Under the pieces are notes generated by a model, which saw only the letters and a list, made by a program, of their open reading frames with translations, was not told the DNA's origin and ran no database searches. A stretch of 13,553 nt of DNA from RGIG464 sp045643185 (GTDB lineage Bacteria > Myxococcota_A > Bradymonadia > UBA4248), in contig JAZUKH010000118.1 in the NCBI GenBank assembly GCA_045643185.1, positions 1-13,553 on the forward strand, given 5' to 3'. This document shows positions 7,449 through 13,553 of the stretch, in pieces (the first letter of the stretch is position 1; every line of letters begins with the position of its first letter). The position numbers and the translations under genes were made by a program.

Positions 7449-7476
7449 AATATAATCACGTGCGCTCGATCGACAA
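7449..7476 (-). promoter_or_regulatory. Predicted sigma70-type promoter of the TSCPD gene
   Basis: On the minus strand TTGTCG (7476-7471) is followed after 16 bases by TATATT (7454-7449). This would start transcription near 7442 and give a leader of about 50 bases. The position suits the gene starting at 7391. Confidence 0.5.
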
Positions 7477-7649
7477 GTCACGTCCTGCCCCTCGCGCGGT
7501 GCTTCTTCACAAATCTGACCGCACAAACGCTGTTTCACAAACAGGTCAAAAGGATTATAACGCCGCGCCGCTTCGCGCCTTTCGCGTTTTGGCTTATCCC
7601 CTTAGCGGCAAGCTGGCCGCTGCATTCCAACCTCATTCATTACAATATC

Positions 7650-8555
7650 ATGCAGGAATTTCGTAAATACATTTGGGTCCTTCTCACGGCACTCGCCTTC
7701 GGCACGATGGAAATTGCGCTCAAGATCGGCGGGTCGTCATTCGATGCGTTTCAACTCACCTTCTTGCGCTTTCTCATCGGTGGGCTGTGCCTGCTTCCCT
7801 TTGCGCTCCGTGATCTCAAAAAACGTGGTCACGTCATGACGCGTCGCGATTGGGGCTTCGTAGCCGGCCTGGCCTTCATCAACGTCGTCGTCAGCATGAC
7901 CCTCTTCCAGATGTCCGTCATGGCTTCCAATGCCAATTTGGCCGCGGTTTTGATCTCGTTCAACCCCATGTTCACGATGATCTTTGCGCACTTTGTCGCG
8001 AACGAGCCATTCACCAAAAAGAAAGCGCTCGTCCTCTTCATTTGCATCACCGGTCTTTTGCTCGTCGCTTCGCCCTGGAGCCTCGCCGCGGGCAATTCGG
8101 TCTCCGGCATCCTGATGGGACTCGGCGCTGCCATCATGTTTGGTCTCTACACGGCGCTCAGCAAGCGAAAGATCGGCCAGCTCGGCGGCATGGCTCTCAA
8201 TAGTTTTAGCTTCATCATCGGGGCGATTCTCGAACTCCTCGTGGTGTTGCTGATGGGCCGGCCAGTCATCGCCGGCATCACGGTCGATTCGCTCCCAGTC
8301 TTGATCTACATCGGTTTCGTGGTTACGGGCTTCGGCTACTTCTGCTTCATGAAAGCTGTCGAAAAAGGCGGCGCCTCCACCGCGTCCTATGCTTTCTTCG
8401 TCAAACCCATCATCGCCATGTGTCTGGCCGCGGCGATCCTGGGCGAGGACATCACGTGGAATATCGTTCTGGGCATCGCCATCATCGTTGGCGGGTGCTT
8501 CTTTAACGCCTATAAGCCCAAAGCCATAACGTCTTCCGAACAAAAAGCTTCCTAG
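7650..8555 (+). CDS. EamA-family (drug/metabolite superfamily) transporter
   Basis: Integral inner-membrane protein of 301 residues, with about ten hydrophobic helices in two halves, each resembling an EamA domain (roughly 1-140 and 150-290). Features seen include TFLRFLIGGLCLLPFALRDL in the first half, ANLAAVLISFNPMFT at the end of helix 4, and AVEKGGASTASYAFFVKPI in the second half. All are typical of this family, which exports or imports small metabolites or amino acids; the substrate cannot be told from sequence. The ATG at 7650 is chosen because helix 1 begins soon after it (KYIWVLLTALAFG). The upstream in-frame extension to 7404 is basic, unlike the family, and overlaps the divergent gene's promoter. 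No good ribosome-binding site precedes the ATG; TACAAT lies four bases ahead, so a leaderless transcript is possible. The gene is followed by the REP-like repeat. Confidence 0.9.
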   Translation: MQEFRKYIWVLLTALAFGTMEIALKIGGSSFDAFQLTFLRFLIGGLCLLPFALRDLKKRGHVMTRRDWGFVAGLAFINVVVSMTLFQMSVMASNANLAAVLISFNPMFTMIFAHFVANEPFTKKKALVLFICITGLLLVASPWSLAAGNSVSGILMGLGAAIMFGLYTALSKRKIGQLGGMALNSFSFIIGAILELLVVLLMGRPVIAGITVDSLPVLIYIGFVVTGFGYFCFMKAVEKGGASTASYAFFVKPIIAMCLAAAILGEDITWNIVLGIAIIVGGCFFNAYKPKAITSSEQKAS

Positions 8556-8575
8556 CGATCGTTCTTTTAATTTTG

Positions 8576-8600
8576 AGGGGGAAGTCTCCCCCTACGCGGC
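8576..8600 (+). repeat. Short palindromic (REP-like) repeat, copy 2
   Basis: Contains the exact reverse complement of window bases 1-23 (at 8578-8600), with a stem GGGGA/TCCCC (8578-8582 with 8587-8591) around AGTC, then CTACGCGGC. It follows the EamA stop by 20 bases and may contribute to transcription termination; a T-run (8603-8608) follows the stem by about 11 bases. Confidence 0.6.
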
Positions 8601-8657
8601 TATTTTTTCATGAAGCTGCGTAGTAAACTACGCAGCTTCATGGAAAAAATACGCCGC
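8596..8657. repeat. Large near-perfect palindrome
   Basis: The core is a perfect 15-bp stem, 8609-8623 (CATGAAGCTGCGTAG) with 8628-8642, around TAAA. It extends through a T6/A6 segment and TA/TA to outer arms GCGGC (8596-8600) and GCCGC (8653-8657), with only two single-base bulges. A-runs rather than T-runs follow the stem on either strand, so it is not a canonical terminator. It overlaps the end of the adjacent REP-like repeat. Confidence 0.85.
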
Positions 8658-8694
8658 TACCCCTTCGCCTGGCAGGGCCCTGGTCAAAGTGTCA

Positions 8695-8733
8695 AAATAA
8701 AAAAAGGCGCGTAGATTCGTCATCTCGCGCCTT
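8695..8733 (-). terminator. Intrinsic terminator of the cysteine-rich lipoprotein gene
   Basis: On the minus strand the stem AAGGCGCG/CGCGCCTT (8733-8726 with 8711-8704), with an inner AGAT/ATCT pairing, is followed by a T-run (8703 down to about 8699, then ATTTT). It lies about 27 bases after the stop codon at 8760. Confidence 0.85.
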
Positions 8734-8759
8734 ATTTCGACGATGTCGATCGTTAAAAC

Positions 8760-9845
8760 TTAGTCGACATCACATTGAATGCTGTCAGAACGCTTGTTGC
8801 CTTTGTCTTCGCAGCTCTTTTGATAGCCGCAGTCGTTCTCTTCAACGAGCAGGTAGTAATCACCAGCTGAAAAACGCGTACAGACGTATTTGTCTGAGTA
8901 GAATTGGTGATAGCACCCAGAAAAGTCTTTGGATGTGCATTCATCCCCAGATTCGTAGCTGTCGAAAAATTCGCTCGTGCAGTCGTAATAATAATCTCCG
9001 ACTTTTTTGCAGGCGTCGGCATTTTGATCGAAGCACCCGACGACGTCGATATCCTTGCCTAAATAATCAAACGCAATGTCGCAGACATAGCCGTCTTTGT
9101 AGGCTTTTTCGCAGTCGATTTTTTCAACTTTGTAGCTACCATCATCCTGTTCAACACAGCCAATGGCTTGGGTTTTTCCAAAACAGGTTTCTGCAAACGT
9201 CTCAGGCGCGCATTTTTGGCCAATGCTGTCCTGGGTCTTGCGACAGGCTGCAGAAATTTCGCCATTGCAAACTTCACCGTTTGCGCAACGAACCGTTTTG
9301 ATCTTTCCATCGACGCATTTTTTGATGCTTTTGGGCGTGGCACAAGTGTTTTTGAAATCGGCTTCCGTGCATTCGACCGTGCTCAGCGGATCACAGGTAT
9401 GCGTCGTGTCGTTGCAGGCTGTGTCAGCAGGACAGTCTTGGGATACGACATGACCCTGTTCACAGACATAACGCGCGTCTTTGCCGTTGCATTTGGGAAT
9501 GTAGTCGCTTCCACATTTTGTATTGTCGCAATTGTCGCCTGTGCAGGTTTGCGGTTGGTCGCAGTTGTCGCCCGTGCAGGGTTGCGGTTGGTCGCAGCCT
9601 TCGCCTTGACACGGCGAGGACTGGCTTTCGCAGGCGGCTTTTTCGGGATTACAGGTTTGGCCAGCGCCGCACTTGACTTCTGAGATCACGTTGTTCACAC
9701 ACATTTCACGTGCTGTTCCGTCTTCCGAGCATTTTACGATATACGTATCGGGGTTGCAGGTCGCCACTTTGTTGCTGTCGTCTTCACAACCCGTGAGCGC
9801 GAGCAGACAAACACTTGAAATGCTGATCATGTGTCGAAGTTTCAT
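8760..9845 (-). CDS. Cysteine-module lipoprotein
   Basis: Predicted 361-residue exported lipoprotein of unknown function. The signal peptide ends in lipobox LTGC, so Cys20 is lipidated. The mature protein has 39 cysteines including the lipid one, roughly 11 percent. Three modules share a spacing close to C-x7/8-C-x8/9-C-x9-C-x5-C-x6/7-C: they begin at CNPDTYIVKC, CGSDYIPKC and CTEADFKNTC. A fourth, looser one begins at CAPETFAETC. Between the first two lies a short repeat CTGDNCDQPQ. A tyrosine- and aspartate-rich C-terminal third has further cysteines at irregular spacing. Such modules imply many disulfides and a small folded unit exposed at the cell surface or in the periplasm, perhaps for binding or adhesion; this is inference. 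AAAGGAAA (9858-9851) supports the start. It appears monocistronic, with its own terminator. Confidence 0.85.
   Translation of the reverse strand: MKLRHMISISSVCLLALTGCEDDSNKVATCNPDTYIVKCSEDGTAREMCVNNVISEVKCGAGQTCNPEKAACESQSSPCQGEGCDQPQPCTGDNCDQPQTCTGDNCDNTKCGSDYIPKCNGKDARYVCEQGHVVSQDCPADTACNDTTHTCDPLSTVECTEADFKNTCATPKSIKKCVDGKIKTVRCANGEVCNGEISAACRKTQDSIGQKCAPETFAETCFGKTQAIGCVEQDDGSYKVEKIDCEKAYKDGYVCDIAFDYLGKDIDVVGCFDQNADACKKVGDYYYDCTSEFFDSYESGDECTSKDFSGCYHQFYSDKYVCTRFSAGDYYLLVEENDCGYQKSCEDKGNKRSDSIQCDVD
9532..9597 (-). repeat. Two tandem 33-bp in-frame repeats
   Basis: Units at 9532-9564 and 9565-9597 differ at two positions and encode successive CTGDNCDQPQ-type 11-residue repeats in the cysteine-rich lipoprotein. 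Recent duplication and copy-number variation are likely. Confidence 0.75.
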
Positions 9846-10216
9846 TCATCTTTCCTTTGCTTAGGCAGAAAACGCGGTTGGAAACACACCAGCCGCCGAT
9901 TGGGGCGAGCCATATAGCAAAAATTGATGAAAAAGTAAGGTCAAAGCGCGTCAAATTTTGGTGGAGGCAACGGCCTTATCAACGCGCAACGTCATGACTC
10001 GACTCAATGCATTTGCACACTCTAGGGCAAAAATGGTTTATCATGGGCTTACCAAACGTTCGTGATTTACTGAACCAACGCATTTTCGCATCAACCAAGC
10101 TTACCAAACGTTCGTGATTCCCTGAACCAACGCATTTCCACATCAACCAAGCTCCGCTGGGGCGATAGATTTTTAGCCGTGGTTCTATTGACCCGGTTAA
10201 ATGAAATGAGCGTCCA
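9846..10216. other. Intergenic region between divergent genes
   Basis: This 371-base stretch has no credible gene. It should hold the promoters of both flanking genes. On the plus strand TTGCAC (10014-10019) is a possible -35, with AT-rich GTTTATCAT after it at imperfect spacing. On the minus strand a TATATG (near 9917) precedes the lipoprotein gene without a well-spaced -35. The right half is occupied by a tandem duplication. Confidence 0.5.
10048..10151. repeat. 52-bp tandem duplication
   Basis: Copies at 10048-10099 and 10100-10151 match at 48 of 52 positions. Each begins CTTACCAAACGTTCGTGATT and ends CATCAACCAAG. The copies abut exactly. They sit 66 bases or more ahead of the 910-codon gene, possibly within its leader. 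Confidence 0.9.
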
Positions 10217-12949
10217 ATGAAAATTTCACATTGTCATCCTGTTCAGCACCTTGTTGAGGTGTTGTCATTTGGTAGCAAGATCCATCAGCTCGTCGAGGTC
10301 ATCAACAGTGAGATCGCAGCGCCTCAGTCTATCGTGTATCGACCGATCTCTCATCCAGCCGGGTTCTCAAACCTGATTGAAAAGCGACGTCTCACGGTCG
10401 TTGAAGCTTACGTGCGTTTGATCGCGCACAGCGATAACGATTCATACAGTGATCGCATTGAAGCCTTGCAGACGTTGATGCACTACATTCAGTATGGTGA
10501 TTCGACGACGATGCCCATTAACATGGCGCGTGTTCAGATCGCGCTGATGAAAAATGCCGTCAAAATGCGTGGAAATCGACAGGCTCAGCTCGAACTCATG
10601 AGCGATTTCATGTGGGCGTCGACTGGAAAAAGACGAGTGATCAAACAGCTTCTGAACGAGCTCGATTTGATCGAAGTGGATGAAACGCCTCAGAATGATG
10701 ATGTGACCGTTTCGTGGGACGATCATTTACACGACTCAATGACGGAAGGAAGAAAGTCACCGACTCAGCTCGTCTTGGATGCATTCATTAAAGGTATCTC
10801 AAGAATCACGATTTCGTATTATGACTTCGACAATCGAAAAAACCTCGAAGAGATTTTTCTGGCTTCGCGTATTCTCAATATCCGGGTTCAGGTCGCCATT
10901 GCCTTTAGTGTCGGAGATCGTGGAAAACGGCATCGTTATCTATTCATTCCACCAAACTGCTGGACCTTTGAGGCGCTTTGTGACTTCATGGACCGCAATC
11001 AAAGCGCTCTTTTGCCATTCTTGAATGGCGTTCGTGAGAATAAGTTAAGGCGTCAGTCTTTGATTCAACGTCTGTTAAGTCACTTTAATGAGTGTGTTTT
11101 GCCAGACTTCAATCAGCCTTACCAAAATTTGGAAGCGTTGGTTCTGTCGCCCATAACGTGGGAAGACATTGTAGACTCGAATCGTCATGGACAAATGAAT
11201 CGAATTCATTTGGGCTTGATCGTGTATGAGCGGATGAGCGAGGTTTGCCAAAAACGCGTTCTATATCTCAAAAGCCTTCTTGCATGTGCTGAACCGGATT
11301 CCGATAATGCCCGTGAACTGGCCACACGATGTCAGGATGTTGAAAAAGCGTATCACGAATTGACGCCATCCTTGTGTGCACAGAAGTACATTGCTTCCGC
11401 TCAGATCGAGGATTATGACTCGGTATTTCATGATGAAAACGACGTTTTGCCGCAACTTGCCGCGTGCGGCGCTTATGTGGCGTATATTCGCATTTGTGAG
11501 TATGGTACGGCGGATGCCGTCCAAACTGTGATGGATCATTACGAACATATCACAGATATTGAGGGTTATAATCTTGTCGCAGTGCAGAATCTTGGACAGG
11601 AACCTTATGTTGGAATGGCACGCTTGATTCGGGCTTTGCATCAGAATGACGTTGAAGGTACAAGACAGTGGGCTCATCAGCTTGGGGCGAAAGACCGACC
11701 AATCCAGGAATATGAAAAAATTTGCGCCGTTCTGCAGCAACGACCGTTTTATATTCGTTGCGCTTCTGATTCGGTGGGGTGGTCATCCAGAATTCCCGGT
11801 ATGGGGTTCTTTCCTCAAAAATGGCTTTCGACCAAGCGATTTAAATCGATTCAGAATAGCGGGCATCAGGCATTGCCGAGAGAAGTGGCTGAGATTTTGA
11901 CGGCTCATCGTGAAAAAGAAGATGAGATGGGCGTGTATCAGCTTTCTACGATGGCACTGGGGGGAGAATGGGGCTCGTGCGACAGGATCATGGCAAAACA
12001 GCAGGGCGGCATTCGTCTCTTTTGGCGATACTTGAACATTAATGTCCGATGCCTCATAAAAATGGCGATCGGTTTCGTGCCAGCACTCTATTTGGGCGTC
12101 GAGTACGCTATCCTTTGGTTCGTGTTGACCGCATCGCGAAATGCGATTGTCGACCTGATCGCAGCCTCTGGTATTGGCCCGAAAAACTGGAAATTAAGTA
12201 GTATTGATCGCGAAAACCTTTGCACTTCCTTGTTCTTTACGGGCTTTTCTGTGCCGATCATGTCTGCCGCAAAATATGGGTTTGACGTTTTGTGGACAGG
12301 ACCACTTGGCATGGAAGCAGAGGGCTTTGCCTTCACGCTCATTAAGTTCTGCGTCATTGCGCTCGCCAATGGCACCTATTTGGCCACGCACAACACATTT
12401 CGAGGTTTTGAAAAGTCCGCGATACGTGGAAACTTCTTCAGAAGTATTCTGAGTTGGCCTTTGGCCACGTGTATGTCCTTCTTCTTGACACCGCTTGGGG
12501 TGCCCGATGTCGTTCAGGCCAAAATGGCTTCTGAGATCGTAGCCGGCTGCATCGAAGGGAGCGTGAAATACCGCAAGCACATACGTCAGACCCGAAACGC
12601 TCTGCTTGAAATTTATAGACAGCTTAACGACACGAATGCCGTGAATGCGATCATGGCTCGTCTGGATGTTCTGTATTTTTGGCGGCATATCGGTTTGGGA
12701 CATCGCGCACTTGAGCGTTTTTTGAAAAAAGATCATTTATCAGGACTGTCCAAAGAGGATTGCACCTGCATAGAACAAGGCGATCAGCAGATCACAAATG
12801 CCTTTGCAGATAAGCGAAATCTTGAACAGATGACGTATACGACGCTTCAATACTATCCAAAAGAGGCTTGGACCGCATTAACAGGATTAGCTCGGGATAA
12901 CTATAAAGCCTTTCAGGCTTGGTTAGAGCGTGTCAAAAACAAGGAATAG
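10217..12949 (+). CDS. Large membrane protein with degenerate PHP-like domain, function unknown
   Basis: I do not recognise this 910-residue protein as a named family. Seen: a helical N-terminus (1-150), then at 168-182 the pattern DDHLHDS...EGRKSP, followed by AFIKG and ITISYYDFDN (to 206), IRVQVAIAFSV (222-232) and RHRYLFI (238-244). The order and spacing resemble the PHP phosphoesterase domain (HxH...DG..SP, then TDHD, then GIE, then a later His). However, the second and third motifs lack the usual metal ligands, so catalysis is doubtful. Residues 250-600 are helical and soluble-looking, with SPITWEDIVDSNRHGQMNRIHLG. Hydrophobic segments lie at about 613-637, 668-692, 703-724 and 739-761, then a charged helical tail. 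There is no signal peptide. The ATG at 10217 has no strong ribosome-binding site, so the start is less certain. A DUF1294 gene follows 12 bases later. Confidence 0.85.
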   Translation: MKISHCHPVQHLVEVLSFGSKIHQLVEVINSEIAAPQSIVYRPISHPAGFSNLIEKRRLTVVEAYVRLIAHSDNDSYSDRIEALQTLMHYIQYGDSTTMPINMARVQIALMKNAVKMRGNRQAQLELMSDFMWASTGKRRVIKQLLNELDLIEVDETPQNDDVTVSWDDHLHDSMTEGRKSPTQLVLDAFIKGISRITISYYDFDNRKNLEEIFLASRILNIRVQVAIAFSVGDRGKRHRYLFIPPNCWTFEALCDFMDRNQSALLPFLNGVRENKLRRQSLIQRLLSHFNECVLPDFNQPYQNLEALVLSPITWEDIVDSNRHGQMNRIHLGLIVYERMSEVCQKRVLYLKSLLACAEPDSDNARELATRCQDVEKAYHELTPSLCAQKYIASAQIEDYDSVFHDENDVLPQLAACGAYVAYIRICEYGTADAVQTVMDHYEHITDIEGYNLVAVQNLGQEPYVGMARLIRALHQNDVEGTRQWAHQLGAKDRPIQEYEKICAVLQQRPFYIRCASDSVGWSSRIPGMGFFPQKWLSTKRFKSIQNSGHQALPREVAEILTAHREKEDEMGVYQLSTMALGGEWGSCDRIMAKQQGGIRLFWRYLNINVRCLIKMAIGFVPALYLGVEYAILWFVLTASRNAIVDLIAASGIGPKNWKLSSIDRENLCTSLFFTGFSVPIMSAAKYGFDVLWTGPLGMEAEGFAFTLIKFCVIALANGTYLATHNTFRGFEKSAIRGNFFRSILSWPLATCMSFFLTPLGVPDVVQAKMASEIVAGCIEGSVKYRKHIRQTRNALLEIYRQLNDTNAVNAIMARLDVLYFWRHIGLGHRALERFLKKDHLSGLSKEDCTCIEQGDQQITNAFADKRNLEQMTYTTLQYYPKEAWTALTGLARDNYKAFQAWLERVKNKE

Positions 12950-12961
12950 GAGGAAAAATAC

Positions 12962-13234
12962 ATGCTCGTAAAGATAGTTTTGCTTTATCTTGCTATCATC
13001 AACTTGGTCGCATTCATCATGTATTGGCGAGATAAGCGAAAGGCGAAGAAAAACGTCTGGCGAACGCCCGAAGCAACGTTGATTGGCGTCGCCGCGATCG
13101 GTGGCTCCATCGGGGCATTGGCGTCCATGTACATTTTTCGTCACAAAACACAGCATGCGAAGTTCAAATACGGTGTTCCCGCGATCCTTATTGTTCAGAT
13201 AGCACTCGCCGTGGCGTTGTACGTGCTGCTGTAA
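12962..13234 (+). CDS. DUF1294 small membrane protein
   Basis: A 90-residue inner-membrane protein of the DUF1294 family, whose role is unknown. It has hydrophobic helices at about 3-20, 39-57 and 72-89. The family motif is clear: WRTPEATLIGVAAIGGSIGA, then MYIFRHKTQHAKFKYGVP. The basic stretch RDKRKAKK after helix 1 should face the cytoplasm. A strong AGGAGG (12948-12953) overlaps the stop of the preceding gene and lies 8 bases before the ATG, so the two are almost certainly co-transcribed and perhaps translationally coupled. No terminator is evident after the stop; the rRNA promoter begins within 10-30 bases. Confidence 0.9.
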   Translation: MLVKIVLLYLAIINLVAFIMYWRDKRKAKKNVWRTPEATLIGVAAIGGSIGALASMYIFRHKTQHAKFKYGVPAILIVQIALAVALYVLL

Positions 13235-13243
13235 CGAACAACG

Positions 13244-13293
13244 AAAAAAAAATTAAAAAAAAAGTTGACTACACGCACCTACACGCGTATAAG
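13244..13293 (+). promoter_or_regulatory. Strong rRNA-type promoter with UP element
   Basis: TTGACT (13265-13270) and TATAAG (13288-13293) are separated by exactly 17 bases, preceded by an almost pure A tract (13244-13263) of UP-element type. The bases after the -10 are CCTCGCC, a GC-rich discriminator of the kind tied to stringent and growth-rate control. Transcription would start near 13300, about 166 bases before the 23S. Confidence 0.85.
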
Positions 13294-13302
13294 CCTCGCC
13301 TC

Positions 13303-13327
13303 GTCAACGGGCACCAAACCTGCTGAC
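13303..13327 (+). other. Leader hairpin 1 of the 23S transcript
   Basis: GTCAACGGG pairs with CCTGCTGAC (one mismatch, one G-U) around CACCAAA. It begins within a few bases of the predicted transcription start and has no U-run, so it is not a terminator. Confidence 0.5.
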
Positions 13328-13368
13328 ACGATGAAAATTGAAAAGAAGAAAGTGATAGAGATATGGGC

Positions 13369-13388
13369 GATGAATCGAGAGATTCATC
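13369..13388 (+). other. Leader hairpin 2 with GAGA tetraloop (boxB-like)
   Basis: Perfect 8-bp stem GATGAATC/GATTCATC closed by GAGA, a GNRA-type loop. Its form and location resemble boxB-type hairpins of rRNA antitermination leaders. Confidence 0.6.
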
Positions 13389-13406
13389 ACAACATCAAGT
13401 GTCTAT

Positions 13407-13420
13407 GTAGAAAAATCTAC
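13407..13420 (+). other. Leader hairpin 3
   Basis: Perfect 5-bp stem GTAGA/TCTAC around AAAA, between the GAGA hairpin and the possible boxA. It is small and may be incidental. Confidence 0.35.
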
Positions 13421-13435
13421 GAGGTTAATCCTCAC

Positions 13436-13450
13436 GCTTCTTTGTTTTGA
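13436..13450 (+). promoter_or_regulatory. Possible boxA antitermination element
   Basis: GCTTCTTTGTTTTGA partly resembles bacterial rRNA boxA sequences (core TTCTTTG) and lies where one would be expected, between the leader hairpins and the 23S. The match is imperfect. Confidence 0.3.
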
Positions 13451-13465
13451 AGGAGTGGGATGAGT

Positions 13466-13553
13466 GATTAAGCTATAAAGGGCATGCGGTGGATGCCTAG
13501 GCGCTGAGAGGCGATGAAAGACGTAATAGACTGCGATAAGCTTCGGCGAGTTG
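13466..13553 (+). rRNA. rrl: 23S ribosomal RNA, 5' end (partial)
   Basis: GATTAAGC starts the mature-type 5' end, followed by CATGCGGTGGATGCCTAGGC, then GAGAGGCGATGAAAGACG and CTGCGATAAGCTTCGG. These are the universally conserved opening segments of bacterial 23S rRNA. The gene continues beyond the right edge. No 16S rRNA or tRNA lies upstream; the previous gene is the DUF1294 protein. The exact mature end is inferred by analogy with E. coli. Confidence 0.95.

Noticed and set aside
7392..7538. Upstream extension of the TSCPD protein
   Set aside because: A strong ribosome-binding site marks the ATG at 7391, and the extension runs through the predicted promoter; the family is about 80-90 residues.
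7404..7649. N-terminal extension of the EamA transporter
   Set aside because: The added 82 residues are basic and unlike the family, and they overlap the promoter and leader of the divergent TSCPD gene.
9168..9683. Plus-strand 171-codon frame opposite the cysteine-rich lipoprotein
   Set aside because: It is the antisense shadow of a well-supported gene with signal peptide, lipobox and terminator on the minus strand.
10048..10151. CRISPR-like array
   Set aside because: The two 52-bp copies abut directly with no spacer, and no cas gene is nearby; it is a simple tandem duplication.
10201..10220. Tiny upstream frames (ATG AAA TGA; ATG AGC GTC CAA TGA) before the 910-codon gene
   Set aside because: The second ends overlapping the start codon, which could suggest coupling, but neither has a ribosome-binding site and frames this short arise by chance.
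13265..13450. Small 61-codon reading frame before the 23S
   Set aside because: It would start with TTG inside the -35 hexamer of the rRNA promoter, has no ribosome-binding site and covers the rRNA leader.

Overview
The window reads as a chromosomal segment from an anaerobic Gram-negative bacterium. Lipobox lipoproteins, a periplasmic binding-protein transporter, an [FeFe]-hydrogenase maturase (HydE) and a cysteine-module lipoprotein of the kind I associate with Myxococcota/Bradymonadota-like 'deltaproteobacterial' lineages point that way. The taxonomic placement is an inference from gene style, not a match I could run.

Layout. (1) 1-254: a short palindromic repeat and a leader. (2) 255-5059, plus strand: a compact maltose/maltodextrin-type ABC transporter operon: ATPase (MalK-like), a covalent fusion of the periplasmic binding protein to the first permease (MalE-MalF), and the second permease (MalG). 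It closes with a strong intrinsic terminator at 5089-5123. (3) 5290-6324, plus: hydE, preceded by a structured leader. (4) 6330-7391, minus: an Ala/Pro/Glu-linker lipoprotein and, upstream of it, a small four-cysteine TSCPD protein. (5) 7650-8555, plus: an EamA/DMT-family transporter, divergent from the TSCPD gene. (6) 8576-8733: a repeat-and-palindrome cluster and the terminator of the next gene. (7) 8760-9845, minus: a lipoprotein with about 40 cysteines in repeated six-cysteine modules. (8) 9846-10216: a non-coding stretch with a 52-bp tandem duplication. (9) 10217-13234, plus: an unrecognised 910-residue protein (degenerate PHP-like domain, helical middle, membrane segments near the C-terminus), followed 12 nt later by a DUF1294 membrane protein. 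(10) 13244-13553: a strong rRNA-type promoter, a hairpin-rich leader and the 5' end of a 23S rRNA gene that runs off the window.

How it fits together. The transporter would import a malto-oligosaccharide or similar sugar, and HydE would help mature an [FeFe] hydrogenase that disposes of fermentation electrons as H2. This suggests a sugar-fermenting, hydrogen-producing lifestyle. The 23S gene has its own promoter directly behind a protein-coding gene, with no 16S or tRNA in front, so the rRNA genes look unlinked at this locus.

Most unusual items: the MalE-MalF fusion and the way its linker membrane helices seem to interrupt the binding protein; the 910-residue PHP-like membrane protein; the solo 23S transcription unit; and a giant palindrome at 8596-8657 abutting a repeat whose inverted copy opens the window.
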